NCBI GenBank assembly: GCA_013115125.1
Contig: JABANN010000289.1
Coordinates: 1 to 42,387, forward strand
Length of the DNA: 42,387 bases
Reading direction: 5' to 3'
DNA from: Perkinsus olseni
Lineage: Eukaryota > Perkinsozoa > Perkinsida
In this document: in pieces, positions 20,404-31,375 of the stretch
Layout of the letters: every line of letters starts with the position of its first letter
How positions within the stretch are numbered: position 1 is the first letter of the stretch
Translations under genes and position numbers: made by a program
Notes under the pieces: model-generated
What the model was told of the DNA's origin: nothing
Database searches by the model: none
The model's input: the letters and a program-made list of their open reading frames with translations, nothing else

Positions 20404-23400
20404 ATGCAGGGTAAACCTCCCAGGGTAGATTGGGATATTCCCAACACTTACGATATCCGTCAAGTAATTGGAGCGGGTAGTTATGGTCAAGTGTGTGAAG
20501 CTTACGATAAGGTAATCCGAAGGCCGGAGGATCTATTCCCAGGGGGGGTATTTTCAAATTGACTCATGTATTGTAACGACTACTAAAGGTGTTCATAATT
20601 TTCCAAAGAATTGTAGCTATAATTTTAATACGGAAATAAGACAATAATTGTGGGAGTTTTCAACAAGTCCTTTCCGAGCACTTCCAGGATTGAATCGTCC
20701 CGTATAAATCACGAGGGGTATATTTCTGTGATATTCTTATTCTCGAGAAGGGCCAGCAGCAGTATGTCTTGTTAATGCGGAACCCTTATCGTTGGACTTC
20801 TCTGATGCGCTTGACTCAGGGTTAGTCCATGGTCAGGACCATCACCGATTGGTTGCTATAAAAAAGGTGGAATTTGTCTTTGACGATTTGGTGGACTGCA
20901 AACGGACACTGAGAGAGATAGCGATCTTGAACAGGTGATAATGAGAATTATTCCCGCGCGCCACGAAATTGCCGCAATCCTATTTCGCTTCAGGTTGGAC
21001 CATACTAGCGTGATAAAGATCGTGGATCTCGTGGTACCCGAGGACTTGGTCAAATTTAATGACTTTTACTTGGTAGTGGACGAGGGAAGGGATAGTATTA
21101 TTGGTATGGTTGTTAAGAATCTTGTGAAATTAGTCTTCATGCCATTCAAAAGGGCACTGTTTGAGTTGAGCATCTTTCGTGTCACTTACCATAAAAGGCT
21201 ACTCGTAGTGGCTTCTGACTGAGCTTAAAAATCTTGTTCTAGTGATTGTCATTAGTTTTCGGTCGCGGCGTTCTTCCCTGGGCGTCGCTTCGAACCATTT
21301 CGAATGCACCGGCACCTTTTTCTTTTGGGCTCATATCTTCCATTCACTCGCTCCATCTGTCCTTTACTCGCGAACTTGCAGGGAGAAGGCATCAAGCGTG
21401 ACGAAGCGATGCTTTTTTCTGAGGGTTCCGCAGTCCTTTTTGATCAGTTTATCGCTGCATCTTGATTGAACGATTCTCGATCGAGTTTCGTGCAGGTCCT
21501 GGAGATGGCCGATAGCGACATGAAGAAACTATTCCGTCAGCCAATTTTCCTCACAGATCTTCACGCGAAAACTCTTCTGTACAACCTTCTGGTTGGCATC
21601 AAGTTTCTACACTCGGCAGGAGTGTATCACCGGGACTTGGTAGTAACTCGGGGTGACCTGGTGGAATTGAGTTGGTGGAAATGTGGTATTGTTTCTCTCG
21701 CTACTTCTATACACGCTAGGAAGTTAATAGTCAGGCGAAATTATTTGCAAATCTTTTTTCAATATTGGCTGTCCGAAATTTTGCTGGTCAGCCGGGTGCA
21801 AGTCGCGGTGGAAGTACCGTGATTTGTTCAAGTTGTGGTACAGCTTATTTAATATATTTCTCCCTATGTTCAGAAGCCAGCGAACTGTTTGGTTGACCAA
21901 GACTGTTCAGTGAAGATATGCGACTTTGGCCTATCGAGAGCGGTGGGAATGGAAAAGGAGTTGAAGAGCATGAAGCAGGGGGCGTCCACGATCTTCGAGG
22001 AGGGGGCGGAGGCTGCGAACGACCAGGAGGTTATAAATGGGAGGAAAGGGGGGCCAGACCTTTCATATCGTGGGATGGGGTAGATTTGAACGCGTTGATT
22101 GGTCCTCGACGTGAAGACGACTGTCCGACTGAGGCGTGCGAAGTATCGGAACCAATAGGTTGGGTCGAAGTGGATTTTGGCGTGGAGTGATGATATCAGT
22201 CGTGTTAAGGTCCGGTCTAGGGCGAAATTTATCATCATTTTTGGTGTTGTTCAGGGGAAGCAGAAGAAGGGTCGGGAGTTGAAGCGCCAATTGACGGGAC
22301 ACGTTGTCACCAGGTGATGCCGATAACTTAAAAAGAATGGCGAAAAATCTGGAATTGAGAAATTGAGAAGCTGGAAAATTGTAAATTTGTTTTTGGGAGG
22401 GGTTGATAGATGATGGCAGTGTGCTCTGATGTTACACTTTAACCAGCCGATTGGCGGGGAAAAATCACACTTACTAAATCTAGGAGAGTCGTGCAAGGGC
22501 AGGGCGAGCAGCGATCAATCTCAATCACAGATCATCATCAATTAACACTCGCTCACCCTTTGTAGACAATCCACATGACTCTCGTCGGTCGGTGTGTTTG
22601 TGCAGATGGTATCGCCCACCGGAGTTGATTTTTGTGGAAGATATGTATGATGAGGCTGTCGATATTTGGAGTGCGGGATGTATCTTTGCGGAGTTACTTG
22701 GTAATATTGGGAATGATTTGGGCGATTTATGGTAGTAATAGCATCGCGCTGAGTTTATCATGTTACTTCGGGCATGATCGCATTGCTTCGATTTTCGTCA
22801 CCGCTGGTTGGTTGAAATTACCGCCAGAAACTCTCGGCGCATAGTTTTCACTACGTAATGATTGCAGTTTATAGCGTATCTCAGGTTGAATAGTTAGCGA
22901 AATATGGAGCTTGTGTGTTGAGAATCTTCGGCCGGATAGACTTTCTCAAAGTCGGTTTCAAGTTTGAGCTGATAAAACTGAATAGAAGGTCTCAGTAAAG
23001 CTGAATCAACTAGAATGCGTTGTTTTGAAGTACTTCGTCACGACAAGCCGATTTTGTGCGCGGTGATGGTTAACGTTTTCGGTATCCACTTTTGTTCGGT
23101 CGAATTCAGGGTTAACCTGTGAATAGCTTTGATGAGCATCGAGGTGTATCTTCTCAGGGATGTTGAAGGAAGTGGTGTCTTTCCCGTCGGATCGAGGGCC
23201 TCTGTTCCCGGGCAGTACATGCTTTCCTTTATCTCCGGATCATAAGCATGCCAACGATCATAAGGTGGGGGAGAATCGAACCGGGGGTCTATGGGATGGC
23301 GGCCTGAGGCTTTGCCCTGTTAATCAGTTCCACGCTCGAGGGAATAAGGATCAGTTGAATATGATATTCAATGTTATTGGTACGCCTAGTGATGAGGATG

Positions 23401-24052
23401 TTGAGTCGTTTGAGGAGAAGGATATCCAAGAGTGAGTTATCGGTGCGGGTGAGGAATTTCGTGGCGCGTGACGGCGAGGTGGCCAGGTACTTGCGGTGCT
23501 TCACGAAACGTCCTGGAATAGGGATAGCAGAAGTCTTCCGGGCGGCATCAGGTAGAGAATTTCGTGGCGCGTGACGGTGGGAAGGTTCCTCATTTCCATA
23601 GCTGACGCCTCGGACCTCTTGGAGAGGATACTGGTCTTCAATCATAAGAAGCGCCTTACTGTGGGAGAGTGTCTCGAGCATAGTTACTTCAAGGAAGTAA
23701 GAGGAGTGGAATTAGTTGCGAAAGATCAGGTAGGTGGGAGGTTCGAACTCGGGGTTATTGGAATAGAAGCGGTGGATTATACCGCTGGAGTATCTTGACA
23801 GGTATTTCTGCCGTTCGAGTTGGAATCTACTTTGGATGAGAAGGATATGAGGCAGTACTTTATACTAGAAATGCAGAAATTCCACCCGGAGGTAGTAGTA
23901 GTAGTTATGATGCTTCACGTTGACGGCAATTTCGGTTTGGCATCTTCTTGTGTGATTGATCGGTTGCGGTCGTGAAAGTAGCATAAATTTTTTCGAGGTA
24001 TATCATGCCGCTCTCTCAGGTTAAGATACCTCAGGAGTTGACGGTGAAGTAG
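20404..24052 (+). CDS. Atypical MAP kinase (CMGC Ser/Thr kinase)
   Basis: At least 13 exons. Supported ones: 20404-20511 (glycine loop [14 protein letters not shown]), an exon ending 20934 (VAIKK lysine), 20994-21072, 21496-21639 (catalytic loop HRDL), one from 21874 ([14 protein letters not shown]), 22255-22313, 22606-22700 ([22 protein letters not shown]), 23158-23264 ([13 protein letters not shown]), 23349-23431, 23487-23551, 23602-23729, 23802-23891 and 24020-24052. Subdomains run in MAPK order with the CMGC insert and a C-terminal extension. The activation segment reads [11 protein letters not shown]: the TxY dual-phosphorylation motif of ERK-type kinases is TGH here. The 5' edge of exon 2 and 3' edge of exon 5 are not resolved. 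Confidence 0.9.
20953..20970 (+). promoter_or_regulatory. Intronic CGCGCCACGAAA motif, sense
   Basis: In the short MAP kinase intron 20935-20993, which is mostly this motif plus splice sites. Confidence 0.6.
23265..23348 (-). other. MAP kinase intron resembling an antisense class II tRNA
   Basis: The 84-nt intron read on the minus strand has a T-arm-like GGTTCGATTC near its end and a GATTAACAGGGC A-box-like stretch; total size fits a Leu/Ser-type tRNA. The stems pair poorly. Confidence 0.4.
23455..23474 (-). promoter_or_regulatory. Intronic CGCGCCACGAAA motif, antisense
   Basis: In the 55-nt MAP kinase intron 23432-23486. Confidence 0.6.
23558..23577 (-). promoter_or_regulatory. Intronic CGCGCCACGAAA motif, antisense
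   Basis: In the next, 50-nt intron (23552-23601). The 20 bases around it match the motif at 23455 exactly, although the exons differ. Confidence 0.65.
23730..23801 (-). other. 72-nt MAP kinase intron resembling an antisense tRNA
   Basis: The complete intron, read on the minus strand, has an A-box-like CCAGCGGTATAATCC and a T-arm GAG TTCGAAC CTC at tRNA distances. Splice sites are the reverse complement of the tRNA-like ends. Several stem pairs are lost. Confidence 0.5.
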
Positions 24053-24283
24053 ATCGTCGCCGCTTGTGATACGCATGTCAATGATAACCGTTGTTCGCGG
24101 ACTTGCCGTCTTGTGTTAGAGCTGATTCAATATTAATCGTTTCAGGGGGTAGCTACGAATTGGGTGAAAGATGGTATTCCCGGTTCCTCATTTTACCCTA
24201 CTTTAGAGCACCGTTGTTCATTGCGGACTGGTCTGACGGACTGCGGGGAAGTAGAGTTCAAGTTGTCATATTTTTTCGATGCC

Positions 24284-26545
24284 ATGGGGTCAGCCCCTTC
24301 CATAACGGAAAGGATTCTCTTCCCCGCGCCCCGGTCAAGCTATTCTGCGTCCACGCCCTCCCTGGTCTGGTCTAGGGACTGTAGAAACGGTAATGACAGG
24401 CCGTTTATGCTGGTGAGTTTGCACGAAGATGATAATTTTCCATCGCTTTTTTCAGCAGTTGGGGCGTTGGAAAGTTTTAGTGTAATAAAATGAGGAACTG
24501 CCGTAGAAACTTACATGGGCACATGTACGCGTTGGTTCGTACGCGAGGGATAAACTCTCCGAAGCTCGTGAGCGTATATCTGACAAAGATCCTTCGTAGT
24601 GCGACGGAGCCCATAGTGAGATACGATTCTATCACAGTCCCTGTGGCAGAGTGTCCTCTCTGACATCCGGAACTCGCCTTCGAGCGGACTCGTTTGTGTA
24701 GATACCCTCGGGAGGGAATGCTGGGCCGTTGACAGGCCCGGCTGTTATTTACTTGCATGGCAATGCTTGTGATCTTGGCCATGTGAGTAGGTGGGTGGAA
24801 TTATGAAACTAAATTTAGATTCTACAGGATGGACAGTATCTTAGCTCACCCGTGGCTTTGACGGGGTCATAAGATTCCTCGCGGTCCTCTGTGCGTTATG
24901 GAGTTTCGTACGAGTACCTGATTTTTATCCTTCACTGGACAGGTGCAATTCGAGCTGCAAGAATTAGCCAGAAAGATACGTGGCACTGTCCTCGGTGTCG
25001 AGTAAGTCGGTTTGGCTCCCTCATACAGTAGTCCCTCGATGACCTACGGCCTCGGACGCGTGTTGGAAGAGTGAGATTTTTGCTCTTGACCGCGCGCCAC
25101 GAAATAGGAGGGTGAAGACCCGTATTCTGCTGACCGGTATCTGAGTAGGACTCATTATTCGGTGACCTCTCGGTGTATCTTGCTCACCGTAATTGACTCG
25201 CTCGAGCTCAAGATACCCTGGTTACGGAGTATTGAACAATGGAGTGGACTCACCGACAGCTAAAGGAATACAAGAAGCGGCTGAGCATGCTTGCGAGTAT
25301 CTCACCAAGAAGCGGTGAGGTCGAGGGTGGCAACTTAACAGCTTGGTCACTTACAAGGTCCTGTACATCTGGAGTATTGGCTTATCTGCGTATGTCCCGG
25401 GCCTACGATCTACCAGGTCGCCTGTCATTGACGTTCAACAGGGCTCCATTAAGCAGCAGTGCTCCCCGAGGCCCAGTCGTATAGCGGTCTCTATATGAGC
25501 GATTTGTCTGCTCGGCCCTTATCCAGTGGTCTCATTTTCACATTCTACAATGGCCGAATGGAAGTGATCTGATTTTCGGCCGAGATTAACTGAAGTTTTG
25601 GTATGTACGCATGCACGCGTATCCTGTTCAGGTCAATTCCACCGAGCAGTATTTTCATTTTTGGTCGTTCTATTGGTTCTGGAGTAGCGGCCTCCCTAGC
25701 CTACTCGTTAGCTAGTGTTGGCACCTTCATTGGTGGTTTGATACTGCAGAGCCCGTATCTCAGTATTCATGACGTTGTTCAGGATTACTTCCCGCCCGGT
25801 AGGATGGGTATCTTCAGGTTGAATCAAGCATCAAGTGAGAAGTGCTCGTCTGGCGTCTCATTTTGCCTTGAGGAGAATTGCGACAGTATACTTTCATGCC
25901 CTGGTGTCGATGATGGAAGTTTCATTTGCTCACGTATCTTCTATGTGACATAGACTAAGGAGCGTCCATTTTTCTTAGGCAAATTCAAAATTTTTTCGTT
26001 TCTCGTCAACTAAGGGGAGTTTAGTCTTATGTCCGTCCAGCGGATGCAGTCTTTACTGTATTTTTTGCGATGCTTCTGTGAGAGCGTCATGGCATCTTCG
26101 TTAGGTAAGCTAATCATTTCTAATGAATGGGAGCCATCGAAGTGTCTGTCATCAACTGAGCTTGCCTCCACGCCGCTCCTCGTAATACACGGCAAATGTG
26201 ATGAGGTTATCAACGTAAGTCTCGATTCCGTGGGCCTCGTGGCGCGGCGGTCTTTTTTGTTGAGCCAATCGGATGGGATGCCGGATCGGATAAAATGCTT
26301 ATTCTCAACAGTGAAGTGTACTGTGATGGCGTTTAGGTCAGGCATGGCGAGGAGCTCTACGCTCTGGCGACCACTGCAAAAAAAAGAATCGTACTGCCTC
26401 CGAGAGCTACACACAATCAGTTTGATGTTTATGATGATGTTATCGGGTAGGAGTGCTACGATGGCATCACTGTTCTGATGGGCGTCATTCCCTTGGAAAT
26501 TTCGTCAGGAGTTCAATCTCCGAATTTTACAGTTGTATATCGTAA
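24284..26545 (+). CDS. ABHD17-like acyl-protein thioesterase (alpha/beta hydrolase)
   Basis: Family members remove palmitate from membrane-bound proteins. Exons 24284-24412, 24702-24782, 24943-25001, 25213-25314, 25632-25798, 26105-26214, 26337-26446 and 26509-26545 agree in phase and give 264 residues, slightly shorter than animal ABHD17. The start MGSAPS fits N-myristoylation, while animal ABHD17 uses an N-terminal cysteine cluster for membrane anchoring. Then ILFPAPRSSYS, oxyanion region YLHGNACDLGH, EYPGYG, nucleophile elbow GRSIGSG, acid-residue motif HGKCDEVIN and catalytic His in THNQFD. All triad positions are present. The stop lies within a 10-bp inverted repeat (26521-26551). Confidence 0.9.
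25088..25105 (+). promoter_or_regulatory. Intronic CGCGCCACGAAA motif, sense
   Basis: In the ABHD17-like intron 25002-25212, extended form GACCGCGCGCCACGAAAT. Confidence 0.6.
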
Positions 26546-26674
26546 AATTCGAGGGTTACAGTGTGTAACGTCAGCGACAGGGAGCTCCCTAATCTCTATC
26601 CTCATGAGTAGGCCTCCCATCTCCTGTTGTGAGTAGCCGGGGCGTGAGGCGAACGCGCTCTAGCAGAACTCAGA

Positions 26675-26696
26675 CTACATGCCATGTAGTACATGG
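26675..26696. repeat. Tripartite palindrome, full 22-nt form
   Basis: 6-mer TACATG, centres C and G; between the ABHD17-like gene and the transposase remnant. Confidence 0.9.
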
Positions 26697-26785
26697 TGCT
26701 GTCACAGGACTGCTGTGGATAGCTGGGAGCTTGGCGGCCCCAAGTTGGCGCCATTAACTCATGGCGGGTTAATTTGTATCTGAAG

Positions 26786-27600
26786 GGGACAATGGCTGTT
26801 CAAGTTGTGGACGGCAGAACTGTGATTCCCACTGTAGATGCGGCCTGGAAAAAAAATCAACACAAGTCGGCTGTCAACGACGAGAAGCCAGGGCGACCAC
26901 AGTGGTCGGACCACAGGACGTCAGCCAGGCACTTGGTTTCGCTCGATTAGGGGTTCACCTTGGCGTCCGCTAGGAATTATCACTAAATTTGGTAATGTGA
27001 AGATTGCTGTTGGGGAATACTCGGAGCTGCTCCGGCACAATTATGAGCTAGTCAAGTACTGCCAAGATCCCATGATGAACGGCTTTCAGACAGCGTTGCC
27101 AAGTGGCCTTACAGACCAATGGTCAGACCATGCATGCGTTGAATCTGTACTTGCCGTTGCTGGCGGATCATGAGATGGCTTCAAAAATCAATCGACGGCT
27201 TTCCTCATCCCACACGGGTGATAATAAATGCCGAGTAAGGTCATCTGTTTTTGCTACAGGACAGAGCAACCCCTTACGGCGTGAGGCTCATGCTGATGTG
27301 TTTAGAGCGAGAGGCTGCAGTGGGTAAGTGTGAGTGGCCGTCAACTCCCCTGACTTCAACCCGATCGAGAAATGCTGGTGGATGTTGAAGTCTCGTTTCT
27401 CTGAGACGCCGAGTGAGATTATAGTAGGCCTAGCGAATTTCAAGAGCTGTGGGCTGAATAGTGAGCGACGTTGCATACCAAGATTCCGAAGTGACCATAA
27501 ATTGCCGCCGATTGATGCACTGCTTCCGCGAGAGGATGAAATTTCGAAGCCACGAAGGGCAACCCCTTGTGGCTCTCGGGCTAAGATCATCATGTAAATA
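26786..27600 (+). mobile_element. Decayed Tc1/mariner-like transposase
   Basis: Plus-strand pieces in different frames recall a Tc1/mariner DDE transposase: a GIITKFGNVKIAVGEY stretch (27000), QDRATPYGVRLML (27260) where QDNAP is usual, and NSPDFNPIEKCWWMLKSRF (27340-27400), the typical third-acidic-residue block. The reading frame changes at least three times and the N-terminal DNA-binding part is barely recognisable. I find no terminal repeats. A tripartite palindrome lies inside the remnant (26894). Confidence 0.65.
26894..26915. repeat. Tripartite palindrome, core, inside transposase remnant
   Basis: 6-mer GACCAC, centres A and G; left outer base fits, right (A) does not. Confidence 0.85.
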
Positions 27601-27692
27601 AGATGCCGGGGGATTTGTTTCGGGGTTCTTGGTCCACTGGACTGTCCAATCTGTCTTTCGCTGAGGCCTCGGGTGGAGGCCATTTTTGCGTT

Positions 27693-28621
27693 TTACAATT
27701 CTGGAGTCTCCGTCTGCCATTCTCTAACTGAGAGGGGCATAGTGTTTCTGTATTCTACCAAATCTGCCACTGGGTGAGTTGCTCGGATAAGGCTGCTGAG
27801 CGCCGCTCTGCAAAAACCCTGCATGCATTGCAATCGTGTCTCCATTTCCTCAGGCCCATTGCCGAGTTCATCGGATCTCACCACAAGACTGCCTCCGGTG
27901 GCGGTGGTTGACGTCTCATCTGCATCACGTACAATCGAGCATTGCAAGCCTGATTAGGATTGATCGTTACATGAATCATTATACTTGTCAATTTCTCGCT
28001 CGCTAATTTGTGTAGTTTTATCCTGGAGCCTCTACTGTCTGTCACCTTCATGAGAGCCTTCCGACCCTCACCTGTGAGGTACCACCTGACGATGGACGGT
28101 TGTTAGACCACTCATGAATGGTCCAAGCTGGGCGAATCTGGTCACCGATCAATAGTAATTTTCCTACGGCATCCCAGCGACAAGGTGTGGCGCCTTCGTT
28201 GGCCTCTGGAGGATTGTGCCGTATGAGCAGCCTTGTTGTTCGGCATGCGTTTCAACGTTGAACTCGGCGAGTTTGCCGGCTGATTCCATCAGCTCAGTAT
28301 GAACGCAATCTAGGAAATCCTCAGGAGAAGTGAATAGTATCGCGGAGGGCCTCCTAACTGTCTTTACCAATAACCGAGGTCGCGTCCTCTGTAATAACCA
28401 ACAGAGCATGTTTTCGCATTAGCTATGGTTTGGTGGCAAGGTAAGTAGTGTTTCGAAGCATCATAGGCGTCGACTCCGTGAGACTCTTGTGACGACCACT
28501 TGAACCTCCACATCACTAGAAATTTGGGATCAATGGGTAGCTTCACAAGCAATCGGCGATGACCCTGTAGGTTCATCGCCGATTGCGCATTGTCCCATAC
28601 GGTAAAGTTGATATCGCTCAC
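27693..28621 (-). other. Unassigned minus-strand frames
   Basis: Frames at 27693-27947, 28164-28409 and 28364-28621 have protein-like stretches (RPSAILFTSPEDFLDCVHTEL; MWRFKWSSQESHGVDAYDASK) but no recognised family and no convincing splice path. The last starts over a 14-bp inverted repeat. Confidence 0.25.
28549..28586. repeat. 14-bp inverted repeat, 10-nt loop
   Basis: GCAATCGGCGATGA (28549-28562) and its exact complement (28573-28586). Confidence 0.95.
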
Positions 28622-28695
28622 GTTTTTCTCTTCCGATCTCTTGACTGATCTAAGCTCATATGCTCTTTACAAAACGCTGGGCAGACGACTTGGGA

Positions 28696-28717
28696 TAGCA
28701 GTAACTGATAATCAGTT
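28696..28717. repeat. Tripartite palindrome, one mismatch
   Basis: 6-mer ATCAGT, first copy AGCAGT; both centres A, outer bases fit. Confidence 0.7.
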
Positions 28718-28797
28718 TCCCCGGCCAGACTATTGACAAGGCGAACGTCAGCTTTATTCGATGGAAAAGACTCAGCCAAAGAGACTGATGCCCTGTA

Positions 28798-28819
28798 CTC
28801 TCTACTAGAGAGTCTCTAG
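28798..28819. repeat. Tripartite palindrome, full form; 17-base core shared with 7790
   Basis: 6-mer TCTCTA, centres C and G. In the 3' flank of the secreted protein at 28856. Confidence 0.9.
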
Positions 28820-28855
28820 GTTGAGACGAACGTCACAACAAGTCGCCCCAGACAA

Positions 28856-29245
28856 TCAGCATTGTGTCAGAGCGAAGTTGAGCAGATTTACGACGTGGAG
28901 GTCCTTGCCGTCATAGTGGAGATGGGCGAGGTCAGAAGCCTTCAAAGGTGCACCGATTTTGGTGATCAGGTCCTGCAGCTTGATGGTGTCGGTGACCGTC
29001 AAGTCGCTTGTCGAAGCGTCGTACTTGTAGGGAACACCGGCCTCACTGCCGCTCTTTTCCGTACCCTTAGTGGGAGTCCACGAAGCCGAGATGTCGAAGG
29101 CTGTATCACTTGTGACAGTGACCTTGACAGTGCCTTTACCCTTAGATGGTATATCCGGGGACCCACAGTAGCTGCCTGATGGACGCCCAGCCTGGAGTAT
29201 GGCGTGAGCAACGAGGAGAACAATGACGCCGAAGAGGGTGCGCAT
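28856..29245 (-). CDS. Small secreted protein, single exon
   Basis: 129 residues on the minus strand with a signal peptide (MRTLFGVIVLLVAHAILQAG) followed by SGSYCGSPDIPSKGKGTVKV. The mature part alternates beta-like hydrophobic and polar residues (VKVTVTSDTAFDISASW; YKYDASTSDLTVTD) and ends CLEAR of any membrane segment with a terminal cysteine (NFALTQC). Two cysteines could form one disulphide. It looks like a lineage-specific secreted family; function unknown. Confidence 0.75.
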   Translation of the reverse strand: MRTLFGVIVLLVAHAILQAGRPSGSYCGSPDIPSKGKGTVKVTVTSDTAFDISASWTPTKGTEKSGSEAGVPYKYDASTSDLTVTDTIKLQDLITKIGAPLKASDLAHLHYDGKDLHVVNLLNFALTQC

Positions 29246-29303
29246 TCAGCCGTGTGATTTTATGAACTGAAATTTGCACATTAGGAACGAGTAGAACTTT
29301 CAT

Positions 29304-29564
29304 TTACAGCTGGCTACCATGACCAGACACTCCCCTTCTTGAAGAAGTATAAATTTCCGCCGGAAATTGTGCTGACTCGTTCCTGTTGTCTCCCCTCTGT
29401 CCCTCTACTGCATGGGAAGACCAGATCAACTGGACGGTTGGCGCGAATGCTGCCTCCTCAGCAGCCTCCAACTCGAGCCTTATGTGAAAGCTTCCTACTC
29501 TAAAACGGAATTTTGCGTTCGGTAGGTTCACAAGGTGATCGATGTTAGAGATTTTCATGGCCAC
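29304..29564 (-). CDS. Unassigned open frame
   Basis: 86 codons, starting MAMKISNIDHLVNLPNAKFRF, then LELEAAEEAAFAPTVQLIW. Composition resembles the N-terminal half of a protein. No domain, no signal peptide, and no partner exon found. Confidence 0.25.
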   Translation of the reverse strand: MAMKISNIDHLVNLPNAKFRFRVGSFHIRLELEAAEEAAFAPTVQLIWSSHAVEGQRGDNRNESAQFPAEIYTSSRRGVSGHGSQL

Positions 29565-29584
29565 TCTGTGCGGGAGCTAGCTTG

Positions 29585-29601
29585 TGGGCAGAGTCTGCCC
29601 A
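29585..29601. repeat. 8-bp palindrome with 1-nt centre
   Basis: TGGGCAGA around a single G, intergenic. Confidence 0.85.
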
Positions 29602-30216
29602 TAGGCGGGGACAGCGCTGAACTTGACAAGATGTGTCGTCCCGGATATTTTCGCTCACCGTTACAGGGATGTTAGTTGGTCATATATAGACTACGACCCT
29701 AGCCGTTCACTGCTGTGTTAGCCAGGTTGAGCGGCGCTGTTGCTCTCGTTCCCTAGGCCTCATGACTCAAACTGATGGCCTCTCGGATGCACTATAGTGA
29801 CAACTTCCTCCATTGCTGCTGAGTTTAATGAATCTCAAGGTCTACCTACATTTATTTTTTGAGCGCATGAATTCGCAGTAGTGTTCCGTGCTATAACCTA
29901 ATACAGTGTGGCACGGTGTAGCTATTTGTGACGGGGCTCAAAGTGAATTGGTGACATCGGACTGGAGAGGACTTTGGAGAGAACGTGTGTTTAGTAGCGT
30001 GACGAGTTATGCGCGCGATTGCTCGGATGATTGCACGCACCGAAAAGAAAATGCGCATGGAGCAAATGCGGGTAGCGACGTTGGGACTCATGGTTCGCAG
30101 CAGCCATGGTGGTGGTTTGTGTCACCGTAGTGCACTAGTGGGAGCGTCCAAAGCTAGCCAAGCTAGCCAGCTCAGCTTCGTAGGCACTCTAGAAGGTGTG
30201 TATCGCATCTCATGAT

Positions 30217-30525
30217 CTACTGTTGGTGGGGTACCGCTTTCTCACGTAGGCTACGTGTCGAAGCTCCATATTTACCCATCACATGAATCGTTAAATTCTT
30301 TCTAGTCGTATCGGCGATTTCGTTCCGGAGACTAAAGTCGTTCGGGTCTAGGGTTGAGGACCTCAACTTGAGGTTGTATTCGCGCAAAAAGCCTCCTGAC
30401 TGTTTCGTGCGGGGATTACCAAGCTTCTCAATGTAGTTGAAAACGATTTGAATGGCTGCCGAGTTCCTGACTGAAGGTTGGGATACGCAAGATGAATTGA
30501 TGGTTGTGAGGCAGCCCCCTAACAA
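30217..30525 (-). CDS. Unassigned open frame carrying a palindrome
   Basis: 102 codons (SAAIQIVFNYIEKLGNP; DFSLRNEIADTTRKNLTIHV). A full tripartite palindrome at 30353-30374 lies inside it. If the frame is a real gene, a 14-bp gain would have shifted it, so the two halves probably did not belong to one frame originally. Confidence 0.25.
   Translation of the reverse strand: MLGGCLTTINSSCVSQPSVRNSAAIQIVFNYIEKLGNPRTKQSGGFLREYNLKLRSSTLDPNDFSLRNEIADTTRKNLTIHVMGKYGASTRSLREKAVPHQQ
30353..30374. repeat. Tripartite palindrome, full 22-nt form
   Basis: 6-mer TTGAGG, centres A and C; within the minus frame 30217-30525. Confidence 0.9.
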
Positions 30526-31272
30526 GTAATGTTATCGGCTGTTGTTGTGCTCGGCACAGCACAGCACTTGCCAACCGATTCTGGATTCAAGCGCCATACT
30601 ACGGAAGGGCAACACTTGTCGTCGGCCCTACATCGATACACCCGCAGTGATGGCGTATACGCGAGATGCAAAAACGAGCTCTATAGGACTGTGGCAACGA
30701 AGTGGATTACTCGGGTTGATCTGTTAGCTTCATCCAAGGGGTACTCATCAACTGAGTATCGATCCATAGTCATCTCGTATCTGCCTGAGTTGGATGTCTT
30801 CACTGTGGATTCCTCAGACTGACCCCAGTCGTCTCATGTGGTCAGGTGGATGTTCTGGGATCTCCCGACTGAGCTGTGGATATCCGAAATATCTCTCTAC
30901 CTACAGACAGTTCTTCCGAAAGGTATCGAGGACTCCAGGGTACTTCGTGGGTAAGTTGGTACGGAATATTGTACATCGATTTCGCTACGCCCTATTCGGT
31001 CGCTGCAGTGTAATATTCTGGTTGGTGTATGTGAGCCGCATTTGACTCCGCCCCTACCGCCGGGGGTATTACTGTAAAATTTTCGGAGGGTGCCTACGGA
31101 TTGATGCATGATGGGCTGAGCCGAGGAGAGCCCCCTTGTTGACACCATATGGCAGCGTTTACTACGATGCTTGTGTCGCGTTCCATCAGATGTTTTCTGG
31201 AGACGGCTCTCCCGGATTGTCTCATCTGGCGACCAGTCAAAGATTTACCGGGTAGGCTCGAAGGGGTGGTGC

Positions 31273-31294
31273 TCCACCGCGGGTGGACCACCGT
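31273..31294. repeat. Tripartite palindrome, one mismatch
   Basis: 6-mer CCACCG with middle copy GGGTGG in place of CGGTGG; centres C and A; left outer base fits. Confidence 0.55.
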
Positions 31295-31309
31295 TGGTCG
31301 TCTCGTTAG

Positions 31310-31331
31310 CTGCGTGTCACGCAGTGCGTGG
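31310..31331. repeat. Tripartite palindrome, core plus left outer base
   Basis: 6-mer TGCGTG, centres T and G; right outer G does not pair with T. Confidence 0.85.
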
Positions 31332-31353
31332 TAAAGTTCTCTGTTTAAAGTTG

Positions 31354-31375
31354 GCATGCAATGCATGCCATGCAT
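31354..31375. repeat. Tripartite palindrome, full 22-nt form
   Basis: 6-mer CATGCA, centres A and C; only 22 bases after the previous copy. Confidence 0.9.

Noticed and set aside
27430-27720. Minus-strand gene over the transposase
   Set aside because: It is the antisense of the NSPDFNPIEKCW block, which is the recognisable coding strand.
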